Shown here in pieces: positions 10,498 through 22,479 of a stretch of DNA of 64,000 nucleotides. The notes beneath the pieces were generated by a model that was not told where the DNA came from, made no database searches, and saw only the letters and a list, made by a program, of their open reading frames with translations. The DNA lies in contig OZ023181.1 of NCBI GenBank assembly GCA_963995505.1, forward strand, positions 22,192,221 to 22,256,220, written 5' to 3'. A program made the translations under genes and the position numbers. This DNA is from Hypericum androsaemum (lineage: Eukaryota > Streptophyta > Magnoliopsida > Malpighiales > Hypericaceae). Each line of letters opens with the position of its first letter. Position 1 is the stretch's first letter.

Positions 10498-11384
10498 GAG
10501 CAAATTGCCCTCAGCTCTGGGATTTGCTTAAATCACTGTTTTATTCTTTGCTGTTTCAAAATTGAAACTTTAGTCTCCCTAGTTTGCTTTTATTGTTCTC
10601 TTAGGTCCCTCGCTGATGTCATCATTTGTAATATTTTTAAAATAACAATTATACCCTTGGACCCTTCAACCTTCGTCCGCCTCTTCTCCGGCCCAAGCTT
10701 GGGTCACCGTCACCGTCACTGTCACCATTGTTCAAGGACCGACGAAGCCATGAAAGCGGGACACTGCAAGTGGGGCTCCTCGAGACAAACTCGATTTCCT
10801 GGACGAGAGAAACGCCTGGACGAAGGTGGTACGGTCCTCGGGCAGCGGACATCAGAATTAAAATTGAAATTGGGGAAACCTCTCAGGCTGGACTCGACGG
10901 CCTTTGCCGTCAGGAATGACGGCTGCTCGCCGGCGGCTGGCTTGTCCACAGAGGAGATCTTCAGCACACTGGGGAACTGCCAGTCGAAGAGCCTCTTGAG
11001 GCGAGACTTCAGAACCGGCGGCTTGGCCGGTCGGCTCGGGACGCTGCAGAAGCGACCGCTGAGGCCACGCGAGAAACGGTCCTTGCCGTCGGACGAAGGT
11101 GGTACGCGAGAAACGCCAGTGGGTTGTCAAGAGGCCTCGGACGGCACCAGGCTGGAGTTGCGACGACGCCGTGGAGTGACAGGAAAGAGTTGAGCGAAGG
11201 TTGAAGATGGGTCCCTTTTTGAAAGGTAAAATTATCTTTTTAGAAATATTAAAAATGCTGTCATCAGCGAGGGACTTGAGAGTACTATAAAAGCAAACTA
11301 GGGGGATTCAAGTTTCGATTTCGAAACAAGAAGGAGTAAAATAGTGATTTAAACTAACTCCAGGAACTTGAGGGTAATTTGTTC
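10498..11384. mobile_element. Pack-MULE candidate: Mutator-like element with coding-like insert
   Basis: Long terminal inverted repeats of about 170 bp begin GAGCAAATTGCCCTCAG on the left and GAACAAATTACCCTCAA on the right (reverse complement). A perfect 9-bp duplication TAATTTCTA lies at 10489-10497 and 11385-11393, the Mutator hallmark. Between the arms lies a GC-rich block (about 10670-11200) quite unlike the AT-rich surroundings. On the minus strand an open frame runs from about 11115 to 10722 and reads in part RLFDWQFPSVLKISSVDKPA, which has the feel of real protein. No transposase is present, so the element is non-autonomous and probably carries a captured gene fragment of unknown origin. 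Confidence 0.85.
10722..11115 (-). pseudogene. Captured gene fragment inside the Pack-MULE
   Basis: Minus-strand open frame of about 130 codons between in-frame stops. It is GC-rich, with Arg/Ser/Pro-rich stretches and a globular-looking core (SRLKRLFDWQFPSVLKIS, then VDKPAAGEQPSFLTAKAVES). I do not recognise the family. The borders do not start with a convincing Met, as expected for a fragment. GACGAAGGTGGTACG occurs twice in it (about 10818 and 11093), suggesting internal rearrangement. Function is not assigned. Confidence 0.5.
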
Positions 11385-11393
11385 TAATTTCTA

Positions 11394-11837
11394 TCTTAAT
11401 TAACAATATTTCTTAGATAGGTATTTAACCGACATGTGCCCATTAACACTATCAGGTGTAACAAATATTAAGTTCAATTACTTGATTATTTTTTTGAATA
11501 AATAAATTCTAGTTGTTCAAAAAAAATTAGATTCAAGCATAACAGAATCATAAATAATAAATAGTCACTAAGTACCAAGTTTTTTCCGATTTAATTTAAA
11601 TGCTAGATGATTATTATATCATTACTTGACTCGCTGCTCGAAATCTTGGGCGTGAGATTTAATCGGTCAATTTGCTGCCAGCTAATTGAAACAAGGGAGT
11701 TTTAGCTGTTAATGTATATTGACATCAACTTTTACCCGAATGTTTTCTCTCTTTTTTTTGGTGAAGACCCAAATGGCCAAATGTATTCTTTTGATTGGAA
11801 GGTTTTGGCAGCGGAAATTACTAACACGGCTTTTGTA
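11394..11837. other. Spacer between two Mutator-like elements
   Basis: AT-rich, no gene, RNA or repeat recognised. Confidence 0.5.
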
Positions 11838-11846
11838 AATATTAAA

Positions 11847-12727
11847 GGGAAAAGTACACTTAAGTACACTCTAGTTTAGCACTTTTCAAGATAAGGTCAT
11901 GTAGTTTTTTCCGTCCAAAATCAGTCCTTGTGATTTGTTTTCTCTGACATTTCCGAGTACCGAGCAGCCCGGGTAGATGCACGGCCACATGTATGTCCAC
12001 GTGGGTGCCACGTCCGCCAAAATGATATCGTTTATTGTCTTACGTGGATAGTCCACTTGTGTAAGTCGAGATGACATGGCAGATGAAAAAATCCAAATTA
12101 GTCCCAATTTTGAAATAAATTATTTTTTAAAACCCATAATTTTTAAATTTTGGAATATAAAAAAATATAATACAAGTCGGATTGAGCTAAAATTTGGCAT
12201 GGAGAATCCTCTAAATACTTATGATTTTTAAAAAAAATTCAGAAATTTCCTCTACTCGGAACTATTTTTTTATTTTTCCTCTATTCGGTTCATTTTGAGA
12301 AAAATAAAAAATAGTTCCGGGGCGAGGAAATTTCTGAAATTTTTTTCAAAAATCATAAGTATTTAGAGGATTCTCCATGCCAAATTTCAGCTCAATCCGA
12401 CTTATATTCTATTTTATATGCCAAAATTTAAATATCATGGGTTTAAAAAGTAATTTATTTCAAAATTGGGACTAATTTCGATATTTTTTATCTGCCACGT
12501 CATCTCAACTTACACAAGTAGACTGTCCACGTAAGACAATAAACGAAATCGTTTTGGCAGACGTGGCGCCCACGTGGACATACATGTGGCCGGGCATCTA
12601 CCTGGGCTGCCCGGAACTCGGAAATGTCCGAGAAAACAAACCACAAGGACTGATTTTGGACGGAAAAAACTACATGGCCTTATCTTGGAAAGTGCTAAAC
12701 TACAGAGTACTTAAGTGTATGTTTTCC
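11847..12727. mobile_element. Foldback Mutator-like element, almost entirely palindromic
   Basis: 881 bp whose two halves are close reverse complements. It starts GGGAAAAGTACACTTAAGTAC and ends GTACTTAAGTGTATGTTTTCC, with a pivot near 12290-12310. A perfect 9-bp duplication AATATTAAA flanks it (11838-11846 and 12728-12736). It has no transposase, and the small ORFs in each arm are mirror copies of one sequence and not genes. A transcript would form a hairpin with a stem of about 400 bp. Confidence 0.9.
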
Positions 12728-12736
12728 AATATTAAA

Positions 12737-13325
12737 TTGCCCCCTTATGCGTGAGATGCGTTGGCACTTCTCACAAAACTTACGGCCCGTCTCGTAAATT
12801 TTACTCAAGAACCAGAATTTTTCCCAGGGTCGGAGTAAAATTTACGAGGTTCCAACTTTTACGGACTCGCTATCGAGGCCAAGGAGTCCTCAGTGAAAAA
12901 ATACTCTAAGCCGTTGCTTCCAAAGGCCCAAGTTATGGATGGGCCTCATTAACTTACAAACGCAGGGCTTAATTATTAACCTCAAATAATTTTCCTTACA
13001 AATGCATTTTTTTCGTAATTGCAGGATTTCACAGGACATGTGTGGTTTTTCCACCCAGCAGACAGACGGTTTTTTCTAGTGTAGCTGACTTCATAGCGTG
13101 AATTTTGCAAACATATATGATGTAGCTACAACTAGCGAGAACTTTTCTTGAGCGACTATCTTTATTAACATATGTTGATGGCTATGGAAGTGAGGCAATG
13201 AGGTTGTCTTTCGACCAGGCACCACACCCGGATTCTCCTCCTCTTTTATTCTAACTCAAGCACATGAGTTTGTTCGCGTTATGAATAACTGAAATATCCC
13301 ACCACCCTGACAGCGAAAAGTTCTT
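12737..13325. other. Intergenic, no supported gene
   Basis: Nothing coding. An inverted pair lies close together at about 12790-12860 (CTCGTAAATTTTACTC against GAGTAAAATTTACGAG), a short hairpin of unknown meaning. Confidence 0.45.
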
Positions 13326-13858
13326 GTCTTACTGACTCGCCCTCCAGATGGCTTTGTGAAGTTGAACTCGGATGGGACTTCAGCAAGGAATCCGGGATTA
13401 TCCGGCGCTGGTGGAGTCCTTCAAGATGCTTCGAGAGATTGGATTCTGGGTTATGCGAAGGGCATTGGCCTCTATTGTTATGGCTGAGTTTTGGGCGTTG
13501 ACTCTGGGGCTTGAGTTGACATGGGACCGATCAACGCTTGATTGTTGATGCCGACTCATCCCTAGCTCTGTTAAGTGATGAATGAGAGGTTGCACCAGGC
13601 CACCCGCTACGTAATCTGATTGGTCGAGCGAAAGGTCTCCTAAGTCAGGCGTGGGAGATACAGATACAGAACACGCGATGAGAGGGGAATCGTCTTGCTG
13701 ACGCCTTTTCTACGTATGCCATATCATTGGTGCTTGAATATGCATTGTTGAGCTCTCTCTTATCATGTTGCCTTGATGTGCATTTAGATGATTTTAAAGG
13801 GTCTGCTTGCCTCGTTGTATTCGAATCTATACACTACCTTGTGGTTAATAAAAATTAG
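13326..13858 (+). pseudogene. Decayed LINE-type RNase H domain
   Basis: The plus strand reads GFVKLNSDGTSARNPGLSGAGG, then VLQDASRDWILGYAKGIG, the classic start of the RNase H domain at the C terminus of plant LINE polyproteins. It then shifts frame (SIVMAEFWALTLGLEL), and again (LIVDADSSLALLSDE), with stop codons, ending NRLADAFSTYAISLV. At least two frameshifts and several stops make it dead. No upstream reverse transcriptase remains, so this is a 5'-truncated relic. Confidence 0.85.
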
Positions 13859-14321
13859 TGGGATAGTAATAACCTTTGCCAAAAACAAATATATGTAGAA
13901 AAATCGGCTAGGATATTTTTACTTCGAATTAGTGTTAATTCGGAGAACATTAAACTGTCTTAACAAACAAAGATAACATTAAGTGATCTTAACAAACTAA
14001 CACGTATATGGGCAAAAACATTATAGAGTAATTTGTCTAACGCCTCTTTTTTTTTTGAGGAAATTTGTCTAACGCCTCTGAGTTGTCATCCACACTAAAA
14101 AACAGAAACCACATCCATCACTTTCCCCGGGAAAGAGAAAAAAAACATTAAATTTCCTTAATCGGTCAGAATACCAACCAACCGACCTCCTCCTCCTCTT
14201 CTTCTATCTCCCCTTCCTTCCCTTTTCTTTTCCTCAACTAATTTATTCATCTCTAACTAACAGTAGCCGGACTGGTAGGTAGAGCCAGAACGGCACCGTT
14301 TCGCTCCGGTGGATGGATTAG
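13859..14321. other. Promoter and 5' UTR region of the PAT10-like gene
   Basis: AT-rich DNA passing into CT-rich sequence at 14185-14240 (CTCCTCCTCCTCTTCTTC), common in plant 5' UTRs. A 14-base CTAACGCCTCTGAG-like phrase near 14038 and 14070 is partly repeated. No gene. Confidence 0.5.
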
Positions 14322-17300
14322 ATGACGATCGTCGGTCTATGCCGCGACGGTTGCAACCGGTCCCTCGACCGGTGCTACCGCGTCTTCCCTTGCCTCGCGG
14401 ATCCCCGTACGCGCCTCCATTCTTCTTTTAGAACACGTGTAATGTTTAGGAAAGAAATTAAATGTTTAATTTTAATTTGAAAAAAAATCGAAGGGAGGAG
14501 ATCTTCGCTGGGGCTGAAAGCGGCGCTGGTGTTGCTGCATCTAGTGTACGCGGGAGTGCTATTCCTCTTCGACTCCGACCTAATCGACCGGACTAGGCAA
14601 GAGCCTTGGTAATTCCCTTCCCTTTCGTCGTTAGCTCATTCTTTTTTTTTTATTTGGAGGTTTGGCGTGTTTGGGATAGTGAACCCTAGCTGGCACCGGT
14701 AGAGGTAGTGGTTTTAGTTTCTGTTCGAGTGTTTGTGGAAGTTATAATTAGTAGGTCGGTGGAAGAATCTTGGCGTTGGAGCTAGTGTTTTGGTCTCGTG
14801 AAACCGATTGCGCGCCGGTTACAGTAAGTAGTGTCATTTCAGTGGATCTGGACTGAGCTTGGCCGTAGGCGGTCAAACACTATTGTCTGCCTGCATTCCC
14901 GGTTCTTCCTTGTGTATAGATTCTTTGGGATCTGTTTATTGTTTTCTTCTCTGTAGTGATTCTGTGGCCTCTGGTGCTAATCACTTTTCTGTTTCTGCTT
15001 TATTCTACATCCAGGTATACCGGGTTGTATGTGTTATTGTTCGTTGCAACCCTGGTTCTGTACTTCGTGACCTCCGGTTCTTCGCCTGGGTAAAAGCTTA
15101 CGAGCTTATGAGCTCATTCGTTAAACTTTTAAACTTTTTTGAGTCGCAAATCTCCTATCTTTTTTTCGTCTGAATGCTCTCACGGTTTCTTTTTCTCTTT
15201 TTTTTTCTGCACAATGTAGCTATTTATTGGATGCAATGAGGGCTATAAATGAGAAAAATGGAGGTTTCCATTGTTCATCAGTGACCTCGATGTAAGTAGT
15301 ACTGTGACCTTAATTGTCAGAACTTGAGTTTGATATTTTAAAATTGGAAGGGTCACACTAACTGTAGACTTGGAATTGTTTAAGCAAAGACAGCCAGCTT
15401 CAAGCAAAAATGGTAGCTTGGTTATAACTGTCGACCATAGTCAGTCAGGCAGAAGTGGTTCAGAAAGCAACTTATTATCTTGGGCAAAAATCGTTTTAGA
15501 TATGTACCCCCCAGGTACATCTGTAAGGTATGCCCATCTTTCCTGGCAACAGCTTTGGAACTATGCTTACTCCTTACTGATAGGGATGGCATCCTATACT
15601 GTTTTCATTTCCTCGGTCTCAATGTTTAAGCTTACAGAGGTAGTTGGCAGCTTAAAATTCAACTTTATTTGGACTTTAATCTTGTGTTTAATGAAATTAA
15701 CATTTCACGAATAAAAAAAGTTTATCTGGACTCAAGTGAGCAACATTTTTTTTTGTTTTCCTCTCTGCAGAACTTTAACATGTTCCTACTGCAATGTTGA
15801 GCAGGTACTATTAAATCTTATCTTTGTATTTGTAATTTGTATGAACTAGTTGTCACATGGAGTTAGAGTTTATAAATCTGCTTGCCTGAAGTATGAGTTC
15901 TGTAGGGAAATTAAATATTGAAAATGCACTGGATGATAGGGGAAGGATCTTCATTGTGTGTGTTTCCTCTGTCATTTGTCTGTAGCTTGAGAAGTTGATA
16001 TGATTTGATGCATGCTCGTTCGTGCAACACCAGTTAAGCTCTAGAATGTCTGCAAAATACTTATTTCAGTAAAACTTCTCTAAAGTGATATCCTGTAAAG
16101 TGATAACTTTGCTAAACTGATAAAAAATCTTGGTCCTGAGTTGGGACCATTTTTAAAATTTAATAACCCCTCTATTGTAATAACTAATACTTTTTTAGAA
16201 AATTTAGTGTTAAATCTCTGTCCCAATTTTCGCATGAAGTAATATTTTTGAATGAAGACATATTTTTACATACTTTACGAATTCAAAAAATATTTTAAGA
16301 CACTAATTTGTGCTAAATTTGCTTGTTTGATGAATTTTATATTATCATTCATCTTCTCAATTCTTCTTCAAATAGATCTTGTGATCGTCGTCTTGTTATA
16401 AGAAAATATCTTAATTGAGTGTAGCATTTGAATAACGTTATCAGGCGAGATTTTAGGTAATTTGAATGTAGACATTTTTTGTTGTTGGTATTAACGTATT
16501 TATTTTTTAAAACCTCAATTTTAATATTTTTGGAGAAAAAAATGTAAACCTTCTTTTATGTAATAACCTTTCTAATATGATATTTTTCTCCAGGCCCAAC
16601 GATATCACTTTAGACAGGTTTTATTGTACCAATAAGTTGACCGGGTGTCACATTGGCAAACAGCAGGGTCAAATAGAGCCAGTTCAAGAAACTGGATGCA
16701 TTTTTAGCTCAAGGCTTGTGTAGATGCATGTGTAATGATTGATTTAGACTTGTTTGTTTCTATTTGGACTTACAGTTATCTATCGTATGCTATCGATTCT
16801 GACTTATCATTTTATTTTTCATTCCTGGTATTGATTAAAGCCTCCTAGGGCTAAGCATTGCCATGATTGCGACAAATGTGTTCTTCAGTTTGATCACCAC
16901 TGTTTTTGGCTTGGGACATGTGTTGGTCAGGGAAATCATTGCCGATTTTGGTAAGTCTTTTCCTGTCATTCTTTCAGTCAATATTAATGCATGCAATAAG
17001 TGACTTGTCAACAAATAGCCTAATCCCAACAGCTTACAGACCAATGACTATTTTTCCTCTGTTTCAATGTTTTTTCATTTTATACCATGCTTTTTTATAT
17101 AACTATGATATAATTTTTTGATATGCATTGGCATATGCTTTGTCACTTTGGTGTAATACTTTACAAAATTGTGTCTTGCCTTGAGCTGCTTGTGGCATGT
17201 GTTATTTGACTTAGATAACTTATTGGGTAAAATAACGAAAGGTCCCTGTTGTTTGAAGAAATTGATTTATTAGGACAGCCTCATATTATTTAGTCCCTAA

Positions 17301-18777
17301 TATTTGCAAATAAAACTCATTAGTCCCTAACATTCACCTCATGCATTCTCAATCTCAGTGGTACCAGATTTTAGCGTTCGAGTATATTCCATGTCATGTG
17401 TCATGAGTTGGAAAGCTATGTTCCAGATTTTAGCATTCGAGTAAATTCCGTGTCATGTGGCATGAGTTGGAAATCTATGTTCTGGTTGTAATAGCTAAGG
17501 AATGAATGAAACAAAACTATGAAGCATTTGTTTTAGATGCCATGTTTCAGACGTTTCTGCCTTGCTTCTTTTTGTTAGAACACGTGGACGCTGCATCTTA
17601 ATTATTTCAGCGCAATACATCAATTTGCAGATGTTGGGAGTAATCATCCGTGTGCTCATTTGTATGTTTTACATCTGAAACTTAGGTGGTACATTTGTGA
17701 GGAAACAGCGTTGTGCCTGTGGACTGGCATCTTGTACATATCATACTTGAAGACCAATATAACAAGTGCCTGGTATGCAGCTTTTGATGTCATCATTTAT
17801 GTTAGGCACTGCTTACTGGCATTATGCACAGATCGAAATTTGACAGAAAGGAATCAAAAGAACTCCGAACTAACTCAGTTAGGAGTAGTTAATTGTTGTG
17901 GTACTTGTGAAACTGTCTTGGATAAAAATGTTCAATGAGTCCTATGTTTTTCCCATCTCTCGCAGTTTAAGTTAAGACTGTAGAGAACATTTGACTGGCA
18001 AGGGCTACACTTAACAGCTGACCCTTTCTTGTCAGGTGGAAGGATGCAATAATGATTATAATGCTGGTCTTTTTGTCCATGTCCTTGATCTTTCTGTTTC
18101 TCTTATTAATTTTCCACAGGTACTTCTTGTCAATCATTCCCACTATAAAATCTAGCTTCAAATATTGCTTTACATTATCAGTTGCTTAATCTGTTTTTGT
18201 TGACGAACGCTGGCCCAAATTTTCTGATGCACTCAACTGGAATCCCATGTATGTTATGGACGCTAACATGGTTGTTTGAACTTACCCTCACTTCTCATTT
18301 TTCTGTAGCTATCTTATTCTTACAAATCAGACTACCTATGAACTCGTAAGACGTAGAAGAATCCCGTATTTAAGGTTTGTCGACACACTTCATTCTTGTC
18401 ATGATCTCTTTTGAACTTAAAAGTTGCTCAGTACCATCTTTACTGTATGATATGCATCTTGATTGAGTCGCGACTTTCTTTAAACATTTCATAAGACGAT
18501 TAATCAGTGCATCCAGTTTTCATTCGGAAAGCTCGGAAATGAGGCCTCATGAAAGCCTGTCATTCTAGAATTGATCTCTAAACGAGCTTTGTGTTGCAGG
18601 GGAATTCCTGAGCGGGTATACCCCTTTAGTAAGGGAGTCTGCAGGAATGTTCACAACGTTTGCTGTGCAGAGAACAGCATTTACAACTTGGACAGGTTAC
18701 CGACATCCGGAGAACTCGAAGAGAAGTCTAGACCTTATACTTGCTTAGATTGTTTGACCTGCCGTTGTTGCTGCTGA
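14322..18777 (+). CDS. PAT10: DHHC protein S-acyltransferase, PAT10-like, 11 exons
   Basis: Adds palmitate to cysteines of membrane-associated proteins. In Arabidopsis PAT10 acts at Golgi/tonoplast on calcineurin-B-like sensors (from memory). Exons: 14322-14406, 14494-14608, 15015-15089, 15220-15291, 15351-15527, 15771-15804, 16841-16950, 17686-17772, 18036-18119, 18309-18374, 18600-18777. They sum to 1083 nt, 360 residues, with consistent phases. Exon 5 had to start at 15351: the AG at 15369 would give an early stop, whereas the AG at 15350 restores frame. Two membrane segments precede the cysteine-rich domain ([17 protein letters not shown], then DHHC at 204-207), and two follow. The [24 protein letters not shown] region and the C-terminal [11 protein letters not shown] tail match PAT10. 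Phe follows DHHC where Val is more usual. Orthology is from recalled similarity, not a search. Confidence 0.93.
16071..16622. mobile_element. MITE in a PAT10 intron
   Basis: The ends AAAACTTCTCTAAAGTGATA and, inverted, AAAACCTGTCTAAAGTGATA form imperfect terminal inverted repeats of about 25 bp. The phrases TGGTCCTGAGTTGGGACCAT and AACCCCTCTATTGTAATAAC inside are typical of a widespread plant MITE. No clean target duplication could be read. It lies in the 1-kb intron between exons 6 and 7. Confidence 0.6.
17366..17484 (+). repeat. Imperfect tandem duplication in a PAT10 intron
   Basis: Two copies of a unit of about 60 bp beginning CCAGATTTTAGC(G/A)TTCGAG and containing TCATGAGTTGGAAA. A GGGTAAAATAACGAAAGG phrase at about 17225 upstream resembles the left end of a Mutator-like foldback element, but no matching right end was found. 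A truncated relic is likely. Confidence 0.6.
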
Positions 18778-19107
18778 GATTTTGGATAATTTGTATGATC
18801 GACTACGATTCTTTTTCCCCTTTTGAGCTTTTTCAACCTTCGTGTGTGCATCCAATTTTTTATTAGCTACGTGATGCACTTTCCGATGGCTAAATTTATT
18901 CCTTCCAGAACACGTTTTTCTGGTCTGCATTATTTTTCATACCTGCTTTAACAAAACTTGTTTTTAATAAGTGGATAGATATATTTCTCCATAAGAAATC
19001 ACACCTGAGATGCAGAAAATATGTGTATATATAAATTTTATAATCCACTCAATAGTCAAACCATACATGGTGCTGAACTAACAAGCCAGCCTCAGCTTCA
19101 ATCCCCA
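18778..19107. other. Convergent 3' ends
   Basis: 330 bp between the stop of the plus-strand PAT10-like gene and the stop of the minus-strand transporter. It must hold both 3' UTRs. No other feature is seen. Confidence 0.6.
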
Positions 19108-22093
19108 CTAGTGCCCCTGATTACCGGGCCTAAAGAAGTGCAGTTCGTAGTCTGATATGACCAATGCTCGAACTCCAGCTACTATCATCAATGCACTTAA
19201 ACTCAAGCCAAAGATGCCAAGTCCCCAGTTGAGCCACCACATGGCCGACCAGGTCTCGGGTTGCCTTACTTTGATCCACATCAGGCATGGATAAGCCAGG
19301 GTGACGGGGAGGGCCAGCCCTCCGGCCAGTCCGGCGACGTTGTTAAGGGAAGGAACTGCAACTGCCATGAAGAACATGAAGTAGCCGAAGAAGGTGCGGA
19401 TGGAGGCCCGGAGCCACCATGGGCAAGGCCCGTATTTTCTCCGGGTGTAGAGGGACTCGAGATAGTCGAAACTCGGCATGGCGTATATTTGGAATAAGGC
19501 GAGGGAGTAGGTCACAACAAAGAAGCTGGCCAGTCCTAATATGAACCGGGGTACATCCCGGCCATGGAAGCCATAAAATGCAGCCAATATCCCCGTCGCT
19601 GGTATCTGTCATTAAATATATACACCAAGACTTTATTTAAATAAATAAGTTGCTCACAGATAATTGTTATTGTTTGTTATTTGATTAGGTGTTTCATTGT
19701 ATGAAGAGATGGTTGAACATGGACCGAGTGATGATAAACAATACTAAAATTTTGATGGTCAAATGTATCAAATTATATACATACTATGACTATAATAATT
19801 TTTTTAATAAAACAATCATTTGTGTCCGTGTGTATGTATATGTGTATGTACGTGTGTATGTATATATCGGGATTGGACTCGATTTGGGTGTTTTACCTTG
19901 TTACCATAAGCCCAATAACCACCAATGACGACCGGGTACAAGCATATCGCATATACGGCATATGCAATTACCGTCCCTTTCCACATTGGGACGCGCGACG
20001 GATGCTTCCAACTCGAAGGCATGGTCCCCTGTCCAATTTTTACCATATCAATCACTGTTATTTCTTGAGGTAACACTAGCTTAAAAATTTAACCATTTAA
20101 TTCCATTAGATTGTGAACAACATACTCGTTCCCATTTAAAAAATATACGAACGACAAACGGATAGACGGAGTCTAATTCGTTATAGACGGATTAACCTGA
20201 ATTTCGGGAATGAGATTGTGGCCTCTGAAACTGAAAGCAACAATCCCAAGCGCGTTCAACACGTTGAAAGCTTGGTCAATCTCTCCTTTCTTCTTGACAG
20301 GATCGTAGGACACACCGGGCATTCTTCCTTTCTCCACGGAAACCACCCACACCAGTGTACTGATCCCGATCGCCATGGCGGACCCCACAAGGGACACTCC
20401 GGCCATGGAGTTCAAGTTGGGCAGCTGCGACACCGCCGCCGCCGCGCTCGCGAACACCAGGAACCACTCCGCCACCGTCAGCTTGTCTGCGCAGGCGATC
20501 CCGCATGGGACCATGAACAGCGCTTTCAACGCCGACCCTCCTACGATGATCGCCGCCAAACACGTCCCAACTGACAGGTACACTACGTAAGGCCCCGCTA
20601 GAACTATTCCCCATCGCTTACCTGAACAAAATTTGCATGCCACCATGTAAGGATTTATTAATGTAACATTCAGCGGGCGTAAATATATATCGCCTAAAAA
20701 AATAAAATCATATTAATACATTTATTTAACAGAATGATCGTTGCTCTTTCGCTACGGCTAAAAATCACCCACGGTAATTATCCTAGTATTTATAATTCTT
20801 TATATAACTCTTACTAATTAGGATGAGTTCGAGCATTTGAATATTTGTTGGACCTAGTTTATCACTTTTCAAAGGTGCTACCCACTTAGAACTTGGATTA
20901 GTCGGTCTAATAGACTAAATAACAAGATGTATAAACCAAAAAAGATACGTTTTTTATCCTAATATTGATCAAGTCAAACAATGATCAAATTCGTAATCGA
21001 GTATATTTTGTTCTGAAATTCATATGGAGTAGTCTAGCAATTAATTTGCAAGTGTTGGGACGGGAAATTATTCGCCTTTTTTATTCTCGCAACAGTAGAT
21101 GAAGTAAATTGTTTGCGACCAAACCAAGCATAAGATTAAGAAGGTAAATAGAGACGCACCAAATGCTGAACAAATGAGATGAAGGTATCGGCTGTAGCGG
21201 ATCCCAGATATAGCGGACTCGTGGAGCTGGACCAGCAACCATATCGTGTACAGTTGCCATATGAACGTTAAACTCACGCTCACCAATCCCCAAAACCTAA
21301 ACATCAATAATGTTACTTTCAAATAAAATTTGACAATAATCATTGTTTTATAAAAAAAATGTACATAGCAAATCTTAAATTTTTTTTAGAAGGCAAATCT
21401 TACATGTTGGTACCTATTTTTTTATAGATAAAATAACAGATAACTAGTCTCTCCACTTTGCGAAATTAAATAATTGTAACGTTTTCAGAATTAGAATGAG
21501 GCTTGCCCGTAGATGGGGCTAAAAAGGGAACTAGAGTGGCGAGTAGCCTTGAGTATGTATATTTCCGCAAACTTAAGACAACTTTATACTATTTTCCTTT
21601 AGCTTAATTTATTTCCATAAATTAAAACATATGGAACTACATCACATAATTGTACCAATTGGTACGATAGAATCGAATAGATAAAATTTAATAAAATCCG
21701 AGGGCGAGAAAATCGAACACACATCGTAACGTCAGAGTTAGAAAATCGATAAAACGATGAAATCTTAATATTTATTTTTGAGTTTATGTTACTGAGATTG
21801 TACCAGCCAAGTGAAGTGAAGGCCGCGGGGAGCAAAAGGACTTGAAGGCCGAAGCCAGTACAAAACAAGTGAAATGCAGCAGAGAACTGGTTGCCATTTC
21901 TGGACTCAGTGATGGGTAGCCAAGCGTCTTGCGACGCTTCCCGATCGTCGTCGTCTTTGTCTCCGTCTCCGTCTCCTTCTTCCGTGTCGATGAGTGGCGC
22001 CACCGCGAAGTAAGACGGGGAGATCCATATAGAAGGCGACGAACCTCTCCCTGCACTGTTACTACTCTCTCCGTTAGCTAAGTCTATATCCAT
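19108..22093 (-). CDS. LHT8/AATL1-like amino acid transporter, five exons
   Basis: Multi-pass amino acid/auxin permease family protein that would import amino acids with protons across the plasma membrane. Exons: 22093-21804, 21296-21160, 20621-20197, 20028-19897, 19605-19108; 1482 nt, 493 residues, phases agree. The acidic soluble N terminus (EEGDGDGDKDDDD) leads into DAWLPITESRNGNQFSAAFH, the signature entrance of the lysine-histidine-transporter-like 8 clade. A run of hydrophobic segments follows (LLLPAAFTSLGWFWGLVSVS, LVWVVSV, AYAVYAICLYPVVIGGYWAYG, FFVVTYSLALFQIYAMP, FGYFMFFMAVAVPSL and others). GHNLIPEIQ and WLNWGLGIFGL are further family phrases. The ATG at 22093 heads the acidic tail. 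Substrate range is inferred from the family only. Confidence 0.93.
19835..19864 (+). repeat. GT/TATG microsatellite
   Basis: GTGTATGTATATGTGTATGTACGTGTGTAT-type simple repeat in the intron between exons 4 and 5 of the transporter. Confidence 0.7.
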
Positions 22094-22479
22094 TTTTTCT
22101 CTCTTCTTCTTCTTTGTTTATTGCTCTTTGGTGCTGTCTTAAATCGATATTTGGTTTCGAAGCTGAGGATATCTAGTTTAGACAATTAGCTTAATTAAAT
22201 AATAAGCTACAGTACTAGCTGGTTAGGTGTCTGCCTCGTACCGTGTCGTTCGTGCAAGTGAACAGATTGGTTGCCTATTTGCTCAGGGAACTCTTTACCA
22301 AGAAAAAAGAAGAGACCGGAGAAAGATCAGTTTAGTAGGTTCATTAGGTGGTCCTTTACCATTTTTGAAATGTTGAAAAAGTGGTGCCTTGTGATCTACG
22401 CAATTACATGTATATCCTATTTCTGAAGATCAATGCACGAGCGAATTTTGTAGAGTATATTTTGTTTGAGTTTTTTTTT

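Noticed and set aside
12554..12754. Frame in the right arm of the 11847 element, matched by one at 11886-12107
   Set aside because: The two frames are mirror images of the same inverted repeat, so they reflect the palindrome and not two genes.
15370..15714. Long plus frame starting at 15370 as a separate gene
   Set aside because: It is exon 5 of the PAT10-like gene read through its donor site into the intron.
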